From Bradyrhizobium jicamae (GTDB taxonomy: Bacteria > Pseudomonadota > Alphaproteobacteria > Rhizobiales > Xanthobacteraceae): a stretch of DNA of 64,000 bases. Position 1 is the first letter of the stretch; every line of letters begins with the position of its first letter. Location of the stretch: contig NZ_LLXZ01000141.1 in assembly GCF_001440395.1 (NCBI RefSeq), positions 65,495 to 129,494 of the forward strand. Reading direction: 5' to 3'. The notes under the pieces were generated by a model. It ran no database searches and had not been told where the DNA came from. It was given only the letters and a program-made list of their open reading frames with translations. The translations under genes and the position numbers were made by a program. Of this stretch, positions 28,565 through 37,674 are shown piece by piece.

Positions 28565-28902
28565 CTCGTCTCCCCTTCCGGTGTTGGCAGCCGCTTACGG
28601 CGGCATTCTCACGTTTGGGTATTGGCCGGCATCCACCGGGTCGATGCCAGTCGGCGCGAAGAATGATACCGAACTTTCCCGAAGGCAATCCAATTTGGAA
28701 TCGTTCGAAGAAAGTAAGGCTTTGAAGCTGCCCACTTGTGCGCTGCGGCAAGGCTTTGTCGTGGGCTTGTCAATCACGCGCGGGGCGGCAGGCGCATCTT
28801 CCGTTTCCGCATTTCCTATTCCCGAAGGGATCGCGCTAGGATGCGGCTGGCGGTGACGGCCCCGCCCGAAAATTTCGCAGAATTTGCTTTGGGAAATCGA
28901 CG
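28565..28902. other. Divergent intergenic region
   Basis: These 338 bases separate the IorA-type gene from the alpha/beta hydrolase gene and should hold both promoters. The base composition is more AT-rich near 28660-28730. No gene is supported. Confidence 0.35.
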
Positions 28903-29691
28903 ATGCCGACAATCGATCGCGACGGAGTCAGTATCTACTACGAGGTCCACGGCTCCGGCCCACCGCTGTTGCTGACTCACGGTTACTCCTCGACGAGTGG
29001 GATGTGGCAGGGCCAGATCGAGGCCTTGTCGAAGCATTACAAGCTCGTGTTGTGGGATATGCGCGGTCACGGTCAGTCCGGTTACCCTGAGGATACCGCG
29101 GCGTATAGCGAAGCGCTGACGGTCGCCGACATGGCGGCGCTGCTCGATGCGGTCGGCGCCGCCGAGGCGATCGTCGGCGGGCTCTCGCTCGGCGGCTACA
29201 TGTCGCTGGCGTTCTACCGCGCCCATCCGGATCGCGTCCGCGCGCTTTTGATCATCGACACTGGCCCCGGCTTCAAGAAGGACGAGGCCCGCGAGGTCTG
29301 GAACAAGCGCGCGCATGACACCGGCGACCGCTTCGAGCGCGAGGGGCTGGCGGTGTTGAAATCGGCGAGCCGCGAGCGCTCCAGCGTCACCCATCGCGAT
29401 GCGTCAGGCCTTGCACGCGCCGCCCGCGGCATGCTGACCCAGCGCGATGCCCGCGTGATCGAATCCCTGCCCGATATCAAGGTGCCGTCGCTGATCGTGG
29501 TCGGCGCCGACGATACGCCGTTCCTCGCCGCCTCCGACTACATGGCGGCCAAGATTCCCGGCGCGCAGAAGGTGGTGATCCCGGCCGCCGGCCACGCCGT
29601 CAACATCGACCAGCCGCAAGCCTTCATCGATGCCGTGCTGCCGTTCCTCGACAGCCTCGATGCCAAGGCAGGACAGAAAGCCGCTTCATGA
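28903..29691 (+). CDS. Alpha/beta hydrolase
   Basis: The 262-aa product is a classic alpha/beta hydrolase. The nucleophile elbow is GGLSLGGYMSL (Ser about residue 90), the acid is likely the Asp in VVGADDTPF and the base is the His in PAAGHAVNIDQP. The opening (GPPLLLTHGYSSTSGMW) carries the oxyanion HG motif. It resembles 3-oxoadipate enol-lactonase and haloalkane dehalogenase-like esterases. It overlaps the next gene by ATGA, so they form an operon. Confidence 0.88.
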   Translation: MPTIDRDGVSIYYEVHGSGPPLLLTHGYSSTSGMWQGQIEALSKHYKLVLWDMRGHGQSGYPEDTAAYSEALTVADMAALLDAVGAAEAIVGGLSLGGYMSLAFYRAHPDRVRALLIIDTGPGFKKDEAREVWNKRAHDTGDRFEREGLAVLKSASRERSSVTHRDASGLARAARGMLTQRDARVIESLPDIKVPSLIVVGADDTPFLAASDYMAAKIPGAQKVVIPAAGHAVNIDQPQAFIDAVLPFLDSLDAKAGQKAAS

Positions 29692-30032
29692 AGACGACAG
29701 CTCTCGCCCTCGCCCTGATCGCAGGTAGCATCACGCAGGCTGCCGCGCAGCATTTGCCGCCGGTCGGCGGCCCCTACCCGCCGCCCTTCACCGAAACGCT
29801 GTCGAACAACACGCCGTTGGCATTCGGCATGGACGCAGGGGAAGCGGCGCGCGCGCTCGGCGTCCCGCTCAATTACGTCAGGGGCCGTCCGGGCGATGAA
29901 ATCTTCCTCGCCTTCCGCAACATCGGCGGCAGCGGATTGTTCTACAAGAAGGACCGGCTGTTCCTGCAATTCCGCAAGGGACGGCTGGCCGGCTGGAAGG
30001 GCGACTGGGGTCACAACTGGATGTGGCAGTAG
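29688..30032 (+). CDS. Small exported protein (114 aa)
   Basis: The product begins with a signal peptide (MKTTALALALIAGSITQAAAQ). The mature part contains PPVGGPYPPPFTETL and a compact domain (LGVPLNYVRGRPGDEIFLAFRN, LFYKKDRLFLQFRKGRLAGWKG) similar in pattern to small SmpA/outer-membrane-assembly-like or DUF proteins, with no confident family. Its start overlaps the stop of the hydrolase by 4 bases, indicating coupled translation. The role is unknown. Confidence 0.7.
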   Translation: MKTTALALALIAGSITQAAAQHLPPVGGPYPPPFTETLSNNTPLAFGMDAGEAARALGVPLNYVRGRPGDEIFLAFRNIGGSGLFYKKDRLFLQFRKGRLAGWKGDWGHNWMWQ

Positions 30033-30101
30033 CCGCCCCGCGAACAGGTCCTCGCAACCGCTTCGTGCAACTCAAACAACCCAAACAAAAAGGGACGACC
30101 C

Positions 30102-30776
30102 GTGGGACAAGATATCAAACTGACGGCTTCGGACGGTTTCAAACTGGGCGGCTATCGCGCCGATCCCGCAGGCGCGCCGAAAGCGGCCATCGTCGTGATC
30201 CAGGAGATCTTTGGCGTCAATCACCACATCCGCTCGGTCTGCGATCGGCTCGCGGCCGAAGGCTATGTCGCGATTGCGCCGTCGATCTTCGATCGCATCG
30301 AACCTGACTTCACCAGCGGCTATTCGCCCGACGAAGTGACCAATGCGCGGAAGTTCGTCGCCAATCCGGATTGGGCCGCGATGCTGCGCGATACCCAGGC
30401 CGCGATCGATGCGGTGAAGGATGTCGGACCGATCGGCATCATCGGCTTCTGCCTCGGCGGCAGCATCGCTTATGCGGCGGCGACCAAGCTATCCGGCCTG
30501 TCGGCAGCGGTCGGCTATTACGGCGGCGCCGTGGTCCGCTTCGCGGATGACAAGCCCACCGTGCCGACACAGCTGCATTTCGGTGAAAAGGATGCCGGCA
30601 TTCCGCTGACGGATGTCGAGACCATCAAGGCCAAGCGGCCGGAGGTCGAAGTCCACATCTATCCCGGCGCGCAGCACGGCTTTCACTGCGATGAACGAGC
30701 AAGCTATGACAAGGCCAGTGCCGACATTGCGTGGCCGCGCAGCCTGGCGTTTTTTGAGAAGCATTTGAAGAAATAG
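30102..30776 (+). CDS. Dienelactone hydrolase family protein
   Basis: The 224-aa product starts at GTG and is a standard dienelactone hydrolase: the Cys nucleophile is in GIIGFCLGGSIAY, the Asp in GEKDAGIPL and the His in YPGAQHGFHCDE. The family opens dienelactones in chlorocatechol breakdown, though many members are general esterases. It is 69 bases downstream of the small exported protein gene and may belong to the same unit. Confidence 0.88.
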   Translation: MGQDIKLTASDGFKLGGYRADPAGAPKAAIVVIQEIFGVNHHIRSVCDRLAAEGYVAIAPSIFDRIEPDFTSGYSPDEVTNARKFVANPDWAAMLRDTQAAIDAVKDVGPIGIIGFCLGGSIAYAAATKLSGLSAAVGYYGGAVVRFADDKPTVPTQLHFGEKDAGIPLTDVETIKAKRPEVEVHIYPGAQHGFHCDERASYDKASADIAWPRSLAFFEKHLKK

Positions 30777-30795
30777 GGGCGCGGACTTCTTCGCC

Positions 30796-30876
30796 CGTCA
30801 TTCCGGGGCGTGCGCAAGCACGAACCCGGAATCTCGAGGTTCCGGGTTCGCGTCTTCGACGCGCCCCGGAACGACG
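30796..30876. repeat. Palindromic intergenic element, CGTCATTCCGGGGCG type
   Basis: The second copy of the element at 12948-13030, in the gap between the convergent dienelactone hydrolase and Bug-type genes. The outer arms CGTCATTCCGGGGCG and CGCCCCGGAACGACG pair with one mismatch. Confidence 0.8.
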
Positions 30877-30898
30877 GCATAGGGGATTCTGCGCTAAC

Positions 30899-31906
30899 TC
30901 AGTCGCCCTTGACGCCGGTTGCCTTCACGACATCGGCCCATTTCTCGTAGTCGCGGCGCAACACCTTCTCGAACGTTTCCGCCGATCCACCGACCGGCAC
31001 GAGGCTGAGCGTCTCGAGCCCGGCGACGCCCTCGGGCGAGGCGATGATGCGGGCGAGCTCGTCCGAAAGCTTCTTCACGATCTCCTTGGGCGTTGCGGCG
31101 GGCACGAACACGCCGAGCCAGCCTTCAATTTCAAAACCGGGGTAACCGAGTTCGCCCATCGTCGGCACGTCGGGCAACGCCTTCCTGCGGTTCTCGCCGC
31201 CGACCGCCAGCGCCCTGAGCTTGCCCGCCTTGATTTGCGCGCTCGCCGTGGTCAGGTCCTGGAACGCCGAGGTAACCGTGTTGGCGAGCAAGTCGTTCGT
31301 GAGAGGAGCCGAGCCGCGATAGGGCACGTGGACCATGTCGATATTGGCGACCTTCTTGAGGAGTTCGCCATAGAGATGCGACGTCGTGGCGTTGCCGAAG
31401 GTGCCGTAAGGCTTGCCGGGGTTAGCCTTGGCATAATCGACCAGTTCCTTGACGGACTTGATCGGCTGCTGCTCGGGAACCACCAGAACGATGGTCGATA
31501 GCCCGGCCTGGGTGACCGGCGCGAGATCCTTGAACACATCATAGGGCAACTTCCCCATGAGGCTCGGCGCCTGAATGATCTGCGTAATGCCGACCAGCAC
31601 GGTGTAGCCGTCCGGCTGCGCCTTGGCGACGAAATCATTGCCGACCACGCCGCCGCCGCCGGACTTGTTCTCGACGACGACGGTCTGCTTCCACGCCTCC
31701 TGCAGTTTATTGGCCAGCAAGCGGGCCAGCACGTCGGTCGCACCGCCCGCAGGATAGGGCACGACGAAGGTGATGCGCCGGCTCGGATAGGCATCCGCCG
31801 CCACAGCCTGATGCGAGGAGGTGCACAAGGCCGTCACGGCGATGGAAGCTAGCAATGCAGCCGCAGTCGCCGCGCGCACCACGCTGACCGGCAAGTGATA
31901 GTTCAT
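30899..31906 (-). CDS. Tripartite tricarboxylate transporter solute-binding protein (Bug family)
   Basis: The 335-aa periplasmic protein begins MNYHLPVS with a long signal peptide ending AVAADAYP; GGAG lies 7 bases before this ATG. An open frame continues 102 codons upstream without support. Bug features are complete: RRITFVVPYPAGGATDVLARLL, VVVENKSGGGGVVGNDF, HVPYRGSAPLTNDLLANTV. It is the second orphan Bug protein in the window, only moderately similar to the one at 15089-16066, so a different ligand is likely. Confidence 0.87.
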   Translation of the reverse strand: MNYHLPVSVVRAATAAALLASIAVTALCTSSHQAVAADAYPSRRITFVVPYPAGGATDVLARLLANKLQEAWKQTVVVENKSGGGGVVGNDFVAKAQPDGYTVLVGITQIIQAPSLMGKLPYDVFKDLAPVTQAGLSTIVLVVPEQQPIKSVKELVDYAKANPGKPYGTFGNATTSHLYGELLKKVANIDMVHVPYRGSAPLTNDLLANTVTSAFQDLTTASAQIKAGKLRALAVGGENRRKALPDVPTMGELGYPGFEIEGWLGVFVPAATPKEIVKKLSDELARIIASPEGVAGLETLSLVPVGGSAETFEKVLRRDYEKWADVVKATGVKGD

Positions 31907-32269
31907 GGTCATACTCCGGATTGCAGGCACTCGACCGACAAACCGGCGCGCCTCGTTGAACGACGGGTTTCTACATCGCTGCAGCGCAAGATGGAACATG
32001 GTTTCGAACGTATTCAGCGCATAGCGCCAATTCATCGCATCCGCACCGCTGCAGGGCCCAACAGACACGTGCGGAATCGCACGTCTGCCACCGCAAGTTA
32101 GACCGGTTCCATTCAGATTGACGCCGCGACGTGACGCGGAACGGCAGCGTCCACGTCGGCACGGAATGAATGATGAATTTTCCTGGTCAAATGCGAGGCA
32201 TTTGCCTGACACGAATGCTGAGGAAGGTGCGGCGTCAAAGTGACGATACGATGATAAGAGCTTTGCGCG
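31907..32269. other. Intergenic region, no supported gene
   Basis: These 363 bases lie upstream of the Bug-type gene and downstream of the export lipoprotein gene. Open frames here are continuations of neighbours without ribosome sites. I see no clear repeat or hairpin. Confidence 0.3.
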
Positions 32270-33034
32270 CTAGAACCAGCGCTCGCTGACGAGCACAGTG
32301 TCGCCCGGGCTGATCGGGCTGCCGGGCGGAACGACCAAGCGCGACGTACCTGATGCATCGGTGTGCGTGACCGTGACGCTGTCGCGGCGGGCGCGCGGCG
32401 AGAAACCGCCGGCGATCGCCACCGCGCTCTCGACCGTCATGTTGGGGACGTACGGATATTGGCCGGGTGCTGCGACCTCGCCGAGAATGAAGAAGGGACG
32501 ATAGGCTTCGATCTCGACGGCGACCGACGGCTCCCTGATGAAGCCGGCACGCAGCTTTGCGGCGATCGCAGCCGCCAGCCCCGCCGTGGTGCGGCCGCGC
32601 GCCGGCACCGAACCGATCAGCGGCATCGTGATCGAACCGCCCGCGCTGACGGAATAGGTGTTGGTGAGACCTTCCTGGCCGTAGACGACGACGCGCAGCT
32701 TGTCGCCGGCATCGAGATGATAGGCCGCGTCGTGTCGCGCCGACGCGGGTTCGACATAGGCGACAGGTGCAGCCATCACGATGGGCGGCGGCGCTGCGCG
32801 TGGCGCGGAGGCGAAAGCGGTGCGAAGCGCGGCGACGGCGCCGCCGCCGGAATCGGCCACGACTGCCTGCGGCGGTGGCGGGCTGCCAGGCGAACCATAA
32901 GCCACGGAATCGAGATCACCTTGCGGCGCGACGGCAACCGGCCCGGTCGTGCTCATGCAGCCCGACAGAGCGAGCGCCGTGATGATCGCAGTGATCGGTA
33001 TTCGAAACGCGCGTACAACCCGCACCGGAGCCAT
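32270..33034 (-). CDS. Polysaccharide export lipoprotein (Wza-like)
   Basis: The 254-aa product has a lipoprotein signal with lipobox ALSGC, a Pro/Ala-rich linker to about residue 100, then the poly-export domain (YHLDAGDKLRVVVYGQEGLTNTYSV, GSITMPLIGSVPARGRTTAGL) and one SLBB-like segment (FFILGEVAAPGQYPYVP). Wza-type proteins form the outer-membrane channel for capsule or exopolysaccharide. No polymerase or Wzc kinase gene is adjacent, so it acts apart from its operon or with genes elsewhere. Confidence 0.87.
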   Translation of the reverse strand: MAPVRVVRAFRIPITAIITALALSGCMSTTGPVAVAPQGDLDSVAYGSPGSPPPPQAVVADSGGGAVAALRTAFASAPRAAPPPIVMAAPVAYVEPASARHDAAYHLDAGDKLRVVVYGQEGLTNTYSVSAGGSITMPLIGSVPARGRTTAGLAAAIAAKLRAGFIREPSVAVEIEAYRPFFILGEVAAPGQYPYVPNMTVESAVAIAGGFSPRARRDSVTVTHTDASGTSRLVVPPGSPISPGDTVLVSERWF

Positions 33035-33160
33035 TCCTCAAAGCGAGACAGCTCTAGTCTTGCACCGGGTATGGTTAACAAAGGGTTTTTTGCGATCGGA
33101 GGTAGCGCAAAGGAACCTCGCTCTCCCCGCGCTTGCGGAGAGAGCAAAGAAGGCAACCGG

Positions 33161-33817
33161 TCAGGCAGTCACGCCGACGCCGATCGGGCACGACACGCCG
33201 GTGCCGCCCAACCCGCAATAGCCCGCCGGATTCTTGGCGAGATATTGCTGATGATAGTCCTCGGCGAAATAGAATTCGCCCGACGGCGCGATCTCGGTGG
33301 TGATGGCGCCGAGCCCTTTGGCGGCCAGCGCCTTCTGATACATCGCCTTCGACGCGTCGGCGGCCTGGCGCTGCGCATCGCCAAACGTGTAGATCGCCGA
33401 ACGATACTGGGTGCCGACATCATTGCCCTGGCGCATGCCCTGCGTCGGGTTGTGACTTTCCCAGAACGTCTTCAGGAGCTGCTCATAGGAGACCTTCTTC
33501 GGATCGAACACGACCAACACCACTTCGGTATGGCCGGTGCGGCCCGAGCAAACCTCTTCATAGGTCGGATTGGGCGTATGCCCGCCGGCGTAGCCGACAG
33601 CGGTGGCATGGATGCCGTCACCGAGTTCCCAGAACGTGCGCTCTGCGCCCCAGAAACAACCGAGACCAAACACCGCCTGCTCGAGCCCGGCGGGATAGGG
33701 CGGCTGCAGCTTGCGGCCGTTGACGAAGTGCGTGGTCGCAGTCGGTATCGGGGCGGCACGGCCCGGCAACGCTTCGGCTGCGCTCGGCAACGCGGTGGTC
33801 TTGCGCATGAACAACAT
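33161..33817 (-). CDS. msrA: Peptide-methionine (S)-S-oxide reductase
   Basis: The 218-aa product repairs oxidised methionine. The catalytic cysteine is C54 in [10 protein letters not shown], and [27 protein letters not shown] is the family signature. Recycling cysteines C201 and C210 are near the C-terminus ([12 protein letters not shown]). Its length with about 45 extra N-terminal residues matches the rhizobial form. The ATG follows GGAGGTATTCC. It appears to be a single-gene unit. Confidence 0.95.
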   Translation of the reverse strand: MLFMRKTTALPSAAEALPGRAAPIPTATTHFVNGRKLQPPYPAGLEQAVFGLGCFWGAERTFWELGDGIHATAVGYAGGHTPNPTYEEVCSGRTGHTEVVLVVFDPKKVSYEQLLKTFWESHNPTQGMRQGNDVGTQYRSAIYTFGDAQRQAADASKAMYQKALAAKGLGAITTEIAPSGEFYFAEDYHQQYLAKNPAGYCGLGGTGVSCPIGVGVTA

Positions 33818-33933
33818 GGAATACCTCCAGGCGGGACATCGGCGGGCGCGACAATGCGCATCGGCCGGTTGGTCCTCTATATATGTCTTTACGCCTGACG
33901 CCGCAGCCCTGTTACACGCCCCCGAGGGCGGGG

Positions 33934-34251
33934 TCAGTCCCGCGAATAGCCGATCAGCGGCTTGCGAGGCCGGAACAGGATCATGAGCAGAATCCCGACC
34001 ACGCCGAGCACGGCAAAAACCGGCTGATCCAGCAGGACCCTGATGACGCTGTTCCAGAGCCAGGGCGAGATACCCTCCAGCCAGGTCCGGAACGCAAGCT
34101 GGCTGGACTGATGAACATCGTTCCAGAACTGACCAAACCGGGTGAACCGCAGGGTCTGGTCGGCGACGTAACGGGCGCCGTCATAGACCATGAAGATGAA
34201 TCCGCCGGCCAGCAGCAGGAGGCCAATAAGCCGGAAAAAACCGCGGATCAT
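33934..34251 (-). CDS. Small two-helix membrane protein (105 aa)
   Basis: The product has hydrophobic segments at residues 5-25 ([21 protein letters not shown]) and about 75-92 ([16 protein letters not shown]), with an aromatic amphipathic part between them ([22 protein letters not shown]) and a short basic tail. Similar rhizobial proteins are sometimes labelled PetM-like, but that name carries no real functional evidence. Upstream lies the rpsT promoter region on the other strand. Confidence 0.75.
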   Translation of the reverse strand: MIRGFFRLIGLLLLAGGFIFMVYDGARYVADQTLRFTRFGQFWNDVHQSSQLAFRTWLEGISPWLWNSVIRVLLDQPVFAVLGVVGILLMILFRPRKPLIGYSRD

Positions 34252-34384
34252 GCATCACCTTATATCTGTTGCCCTGAAAAAGGCCGTCTGCCAATACCGG
34301 GGGTACCCCGGAAATTCAACCTCTTCAGCATCTTACGTGCCCTTTGCACCCCGTTTTCCAGCCCCCCAAGGCAGCCGGAAAGCG

Positions 34385-34413
34385 TTGACGGTGCAGAACT
34401 CGCCCTCTATAAG
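34385..34413 (+). promoter_or_regulatory. Probable sigma-70 promoter of rpsT
   Basis: TTGACG at 34385-34390 and TATAAG at 34408-34413 are separated by 17 bases, close to the housekeeping consensus. No other gene on this strand lies before rpsT. Confidence 0.65.
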
Positions 34414-34422
34414 ACCCCCAAT

Positions 34423-34446
34423 GGCGGCGGGCGCAATCCCGCCGCC
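34423..34446 (+). promoter_or_regulatory. Early hairpin in the rpsT leader
   Basis: A perfect 9-bp GC stem GGCGGCGGG / CCCGCCGCC with a 6-base loop begins about 10 bases after the -10 box and is followed by TGTTCTTT. It could be an attenuator or a 5' protective structure. Confidence 0.4.
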
Positions 34447-34622
34447 GCTGTTCTTTGAGCAGCGCCGCCTTCGGGAGCATTTTGGCTTCCGTCCATGGCA
34501 TCCTCAAGAACGGCTACGTCAGAACACCCTGGAAAACACAACCAGCGTCCACGCAATTTGAACGGCCGGCGCGCTCAAGGGCCGACCACCCGAGCGATGA
34601 CAGCCGAAGGATAGTTGAGAAC

Positions 34623-34889
34623 ATGGCCAATACCACTTCCGCCAAGAAGGCGACCCGCAAGATTGCCCGCCGCACCATCGTCAACAAATCGCGCCGCACC
34701 CAGATGCGCGGCGCAGTCCGCACCGTCGAGGAAGCGATCAAGAGCGGCGATCGCAATGCAGCCCTGGAAGCGATGAAGCGCGCGGAACCGGAACTGATGC
34801 AGGCGGCGCAGCGCAACATCATTCACAAGAACAATGCGAGCCGGAAGGTGTCGCGCCTGACGCACGCGATCGCCAAGCTCGCGAAGTGA
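34623..34889 (+). CDS. rpsT: 30S ribosomal protein S20
   Basis: The 88-aa basic protein ([21 protein letters not shown], ending [11 protein letters not shown]) is full-length S20, which binds 16S rRNA in the 30S body. A longer frame opens upstream, but the family start is MANT and this ATG is used in relatives. The gene has its own promoter and is followed by a strong terminator. rpsT next to dnaA is the usual arrangement in Bradyrhizobium and related genera. Confidence 0.97.
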   Translation: MANTTSAKKATRKIARRTIVNKSRRTQMRGAVRTVEEAIKSGDRNAALEAMKRAEPELMQAAQRNIIHKNNASRKVSRLTHAIAKLAK

Positions 34890-34914
34890 ACCGACAGAAA
34901 TCTGTATTCGTCAA

Positions 34915-34944
34915 AGCCCGGCTTCGCCGGGCTTTTTCTTTTTT
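34915..34944 (+). terminator. Rho-independent terminator of rpsT
   Basis: AGCCCGGC, a TTC(G) loop and CCGGGCT form a strong stem followed by TTTTTCTTTTTT. It lies 26 bases after the rpsT stop. Confidence 0.92.
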
Positions 34945-35251
34945 GGTCCGTACGCACGAAACGAAGAATCCATTTCGCCGCGCGCATGCATCTGTTGAAT
35001 TTTGGGCACACATAAAAAGACACGCACGGGACCGACCGTGACAATTCGATTTGTCTCATTGCTGGGCACCGGCTTACGTGTCACATTTCTCGCACCCGTA
35101 ATTTTACGAGGTGGAGCTTATTGCACCGGCGTTGTCGTGCGCAGTTGCGAAAGGCGCGATCACAACGACCGTCAAATCTGACGACGGCTTCTTCCACCTC
35201 GAGGGGTTACCCTTCAAAAACAATTCCGAAAAACTTCGTCTCGCTAATCAC

Positions 35252-35260
35252 TTATCCACA
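35252..35260 (+). promoter_or_regulatory. Perfect DnaA box
   Basis: TTATCCACA matches the strong DnaA-binding consensus exactly. It is the only perfect box I found between rpsT and dnaA, so it may serve dnaA autoregulation as well as, or instead of, initiation. Confidence 0.6.
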
Positions 35261-35846
35261 TAGCGAGGACAAGCGTTTTGAAAAGCGGTCGCGGTAACCA
35301 CGATTGTAACGGTTTCTTAAAAAATTTTGCGAGTGCAGCGAAAACTGTCACGCGCGGCCGCGCCGCCGGATTCTCTGCGCTGATTCAAAAACTTGGTGTG
35401 GAGTTTCGCAATTGCAGCGTTGCAACACCACGAATGAGTCCGGCAACAGAGACGAATCACGGATTGTCAGAAATCGCGCTTGGTGTATTTGTAACTCGTT
35501 CGCGACGTTCAAGGCTCTCCTGACCAGCGCGGTATGAGACCCAAGAGCGGACGTGCAAATCGGCGGCGGTGTGCGCGTTAGCGACGCTTTCCAAGCGAAG
35601 CTGAGTTGGTAACTCATAGCAATATGAGGACGGTTGTTCTGTGTCTAAATTTCCCGGCGTGGCGCTCACGTTGCAAGCGCGCTCCGGACAAGGGGAATGA
35701 GATGCTTACCGATGATGCAGCGATGGGGAACGCGGAGCTTGCGAACGTGTTGAAGACGACAGACTGAGGTACGCGGCGGCGCAGCAACGAACAAGCGGAT
35801 GTTCGGTAGCAGCAGACTGGCTTTGAAAACACTGGTGATCTGATTG

Positions 35847-35870
35847 CTCGCCGCGCGTTCTCGCGGCGAG
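35847..35870 (+). promoter_or_regulatory. Hairpin directly before the 46-codon ORF
   Basis: CTCGCCGCG-N6-CGCGGCGAG is a perfect 9-bp stem that ends just before the AGGGGGAGGT ribosome site of the small ORF. It could affect its translation. Confidence 0.45.
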
Positions 35871-35883
35871 AGGGGGAGGTACT

Positions 35884-36024
35884 ATGCTTTACGGAATCAA
35901 CGCGACATTCGACACAGCCATTTCCATCGAGACCGCTTCAGAATCCCTGAATGCTGCAGAATCCCTGAACGACGTATTTAGCCGCCCCACGCGAGCTCCG
36001 GGTAGACCGTCGAGTACGCGCTGA
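35884..36024 (+). CDS. Short ORF upstream of dnaA (46 aa)
   Basis: The ORF starts at ATG with GGGGGAGG 4 bases upstream, the best ribosome site in this region, and ends 187 bases before dnaA. The peptide begins MLYGINATFDTAISIE and contains the repeat SESLNA/AESLN, encoded by two copies of CAGAATCCCTGAA 18 bases apart (35939-35951 and 35957-35969). Each repeat carries a GANTC site. No family is recognised. It may be a leader peptide, a real small protein, or a chance frame next to regulatory sites. Confidence 0.35.
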   Translation: MLYGINATFDTAISIETASESLNAAESLNDVFSRPTRAPGRPSSTR

Positions 36025-36211
36025 CCTCGCGGCAGCCTCTCACTCCCTCCCAGTCCTTGATCTGAGCTAACGGCGATTCCGCCGCACGCCCGATCTGTGT
36101 CTGGAGGTGACTGAAGCGCCACGTCGAGGTCACGTCTGGCGGGAAACCAGCAAGGCAGCTGCCAGACGATTTCGCAAAATACTTTTACTCATTCAGAAAA
36201 GTTCTCAGGCA

Positions 36212-37642
36212 ATGACAAATATGGAACAGGATCGCTGGTCGCGCGTGAAGGGGCGGTTGCGGACGAGCGTGGGCGAGGACGTCTATACGAGCTGGTTTGC
36301 GCGCATGGATCTCGAAAGCGTGCAGGACGAAGCCGTGCATCTGTCGGTGCCGACCCGGTTTCTCAAGAGCTGGATCCAGGCGCATTACGCCGACCGTGTC
36401 CTGACCTGCTGGCAGGCAGAGATGCCGGAAGTGCACCGGATCGATCTCACCGTGCGCTCGGCGATGCGATCTGCCGCACCCGCCAAGGAAGCAACCGCGC
36501 CTGCTGATCAACGTCGCACCGAGCAGACCAATGGCCGGCACGCGCCCGAATTGCGCGCGACCGCGACCGCGCCGGTATCCGCCAGCCATGATGCGCTCGG
36601 CGGCTCGCCGCTCGATCCGCGGCTGACCTTTGCAAGTTTTGTGATCGGCCGCTCCAACACGCTGGCGCATGCCGCCGCGCGTCAGGTCGCCGAAGGACGT
36701 CGCGGCGATCCCGTGATGTTCAACCCGCTCTACATTCACGCCGGCGTCGGCCTCGGCAAAACCCATCTGTTGCAGGCGGTGACGTGGGCCGGCAATTCGG
36801 GCAGCGAGCGCAAGGTGCTCTATCTCACCGCCGAGAAATTCATGTACGGCTTCGTCGCCGCGCTGAAGACGCAGACGGCGCTGGCCTTCAAGGAAGCGCT
36901 GCGCGGCATCGACGTGCTCGTGATCGACGATTTGCAGTTCCTGCAGGGCAAGTCGACCCAGGCCGAGTTCTGCCACACGCTGAACGCGCTGATCGATGCC
37001 GGACGTCAGGTGGTGATCGCCGCCGATCGTCCGCCGTCGGATCTGGAAAGCCTCGACGACCGCGTGCGCTCGCGGCTGGCCGGTGGCCTCGTCGTGGAGA
37101 TGGGTTCGCTCGGCGAAGAGCTGCGGCTCGGAATCCTCAAATCGCGCGTGGCCGCGGCCCGCGCGCATCACGCCAGCTTCGACGTGCCGGAAACGGTGCT
37201 GGATTATCTGGCGCGCACCATCACCCATAATGGCCGCGACCTCGAAGGCGCCATCAACCGTCTGCTCGCCCACTCCAAGCTCAACAACCAGCCGGTGACG
37301 CTGGAAATGGCCGAGCGCGAGGTGCGGGACCTGATCCGTCCGCAGGAACCGAAGCGGATCAAGATCGAGGACATCCAGCGGGTGGTCGCGCGGCAATACA
37401 ATGTCAGCCGTTCGGACCTGCTGTCGTCCCGCCGGACCGCGAACGTCGTCCGCCCGCGCCAGGTCGCGATGTATCTGGCGAAGACGCTGACGCTGCGCTC
37501 ATTGCCCGAGATCGGCCGCCGGTTTGGCGGGCGCGACCACACCACGGTGCTGCACGCCGTGCGCAAGATCGAGGCACTGGTAGCCCGGGATAATGCGCTG
37601 TCCGAAGAGGTAGAGTCACTGAAACGGCAATTGCAGGAATAG
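36212..37642 (+). CDS. dnaA: Chromosomal replication initiator protein DnaA
   Basis: The 476-aa ATPase opens the origin and loads helicase. Domain I is at residues 8-80 ([27 protein letters not shown]), a variable linker runs to about 135, then the AAA+ domain with Walker A AGVGLGKT (177-184) and Walker [14 protein letters not shown], and the C-terminal DNA-binding domain with [16 protein letters not shown]. The start [10 protein letters not shown] is the form I know from Bradyrhizobium; an open frame continues 35 codons upstream. It is followed by a terminator, so it is transcribed apart from dnaN. Confidence 0.96.
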   Translation: MTNMEQDRWSRVKGRLRTSVGEDVYTSWFARMDLESVQDEAVHLSVPTRFLKSWIQAHYADRVLTCWQAEMPEVHRIDLTVRSAMRSAAPAKEATAPADQRRTEQTNGRHAPELRATATAPVSASHDALGGSPLDPRLTFASFVIGRSNTLAHAAARQVAEGRRGDPVMFNPLYIHAGVGLGKTHLLQAVTWAGNSGSERKVLYLTAEKFMYGFVAALKTQTALAFKEALRGIDVLVIDDLQFLQGKSTQAEFCHTLNALIDAGRQVVIAADRPPSDLESLDDRVRSRLAGGLVVEMGSLGEELRLGILKSRVAAARAHHASFDVPETVLDYLARTITHNGRDLEGAINRLLAHSKLNNQPVTLEMAEREVRDLIRPQEPKRIKIEDIQRVVARQYNVSRSDLLSSRRTANVVRPRQVAMYLAKTLTLRSLPEIGRRFGGRDHTTVLHAVRKIEALVARDNALSEEVESLKRQLQE

Positions 37643-37674
37643 TCGGCCGGAGCTGGATCTGGCTCCTCCCAGCC

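Larger units (their letters stand above)
34252..34622. other. Region between small membrane protein gene and rpsT, with rpsT leader
   Basis: It contains a GC dyad around GGGGTACCCC (34297-34311), the rpsT promoter at 34385-34413, and a stem GGCGGCGGG-N6-CCCGCCGCC at 34423-34446. The rpsT leader would be about 200 bases, long for a ribosomal protein gene, and the early stem could regulate it. Confidence 0.5.
34945..36211 (+). promoter_or_regulatory. Long rpsT-dnaA intergenic region: dnaA control, candidate origin
   Basis: This region has lower GC than the genes. It holds one perfect DnaA box (TTATCCACA, 35252-35260) close to AT-rich tracts (CTTCAAAAACAATTCCG near 35211; TTTCTTAAAAAATTTTGC near 35313). 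Nine GANTC sites start at 34966, 35369, 35382, 35436, 35454, 35894, 35941, 35959 and 36075. A dyad TGAGTT-N3-AACTCA is at 35602-35616, and a 46-codon ORF is at 35884. GANTC is the CcrM methylation site that controls dnaA transcription in Caulobacter. Whether it is the replication origin is open; in many alphaproteobacteria the origin lies near hemE instead. Confidence 0.4.

Noticed and set aside
28595-28912. 105-codon minus-strand frame in the divergent gap
   Set aside because: No ribosome site, no domain, and it would overlap the start of the alpha/beta hydrolase gene.
32363-33898. 511-codon plus-strand frame
   Set aside because: It runs antisense through two proven genes (export lipoprotein and msrA) and the gap between them.
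35252-35260. Definite replication origin
   Set aside because: Only one perfect DnaA box was found; without whole-chromosome skew the origin cannot be placed.
35278-35523. 81-codon plus-strand frame before dnaA
   Set aside because: Poor ribosome site and no domain; it overlaps AT tracts and GANTC sites, so a regulatory reading is preferred.
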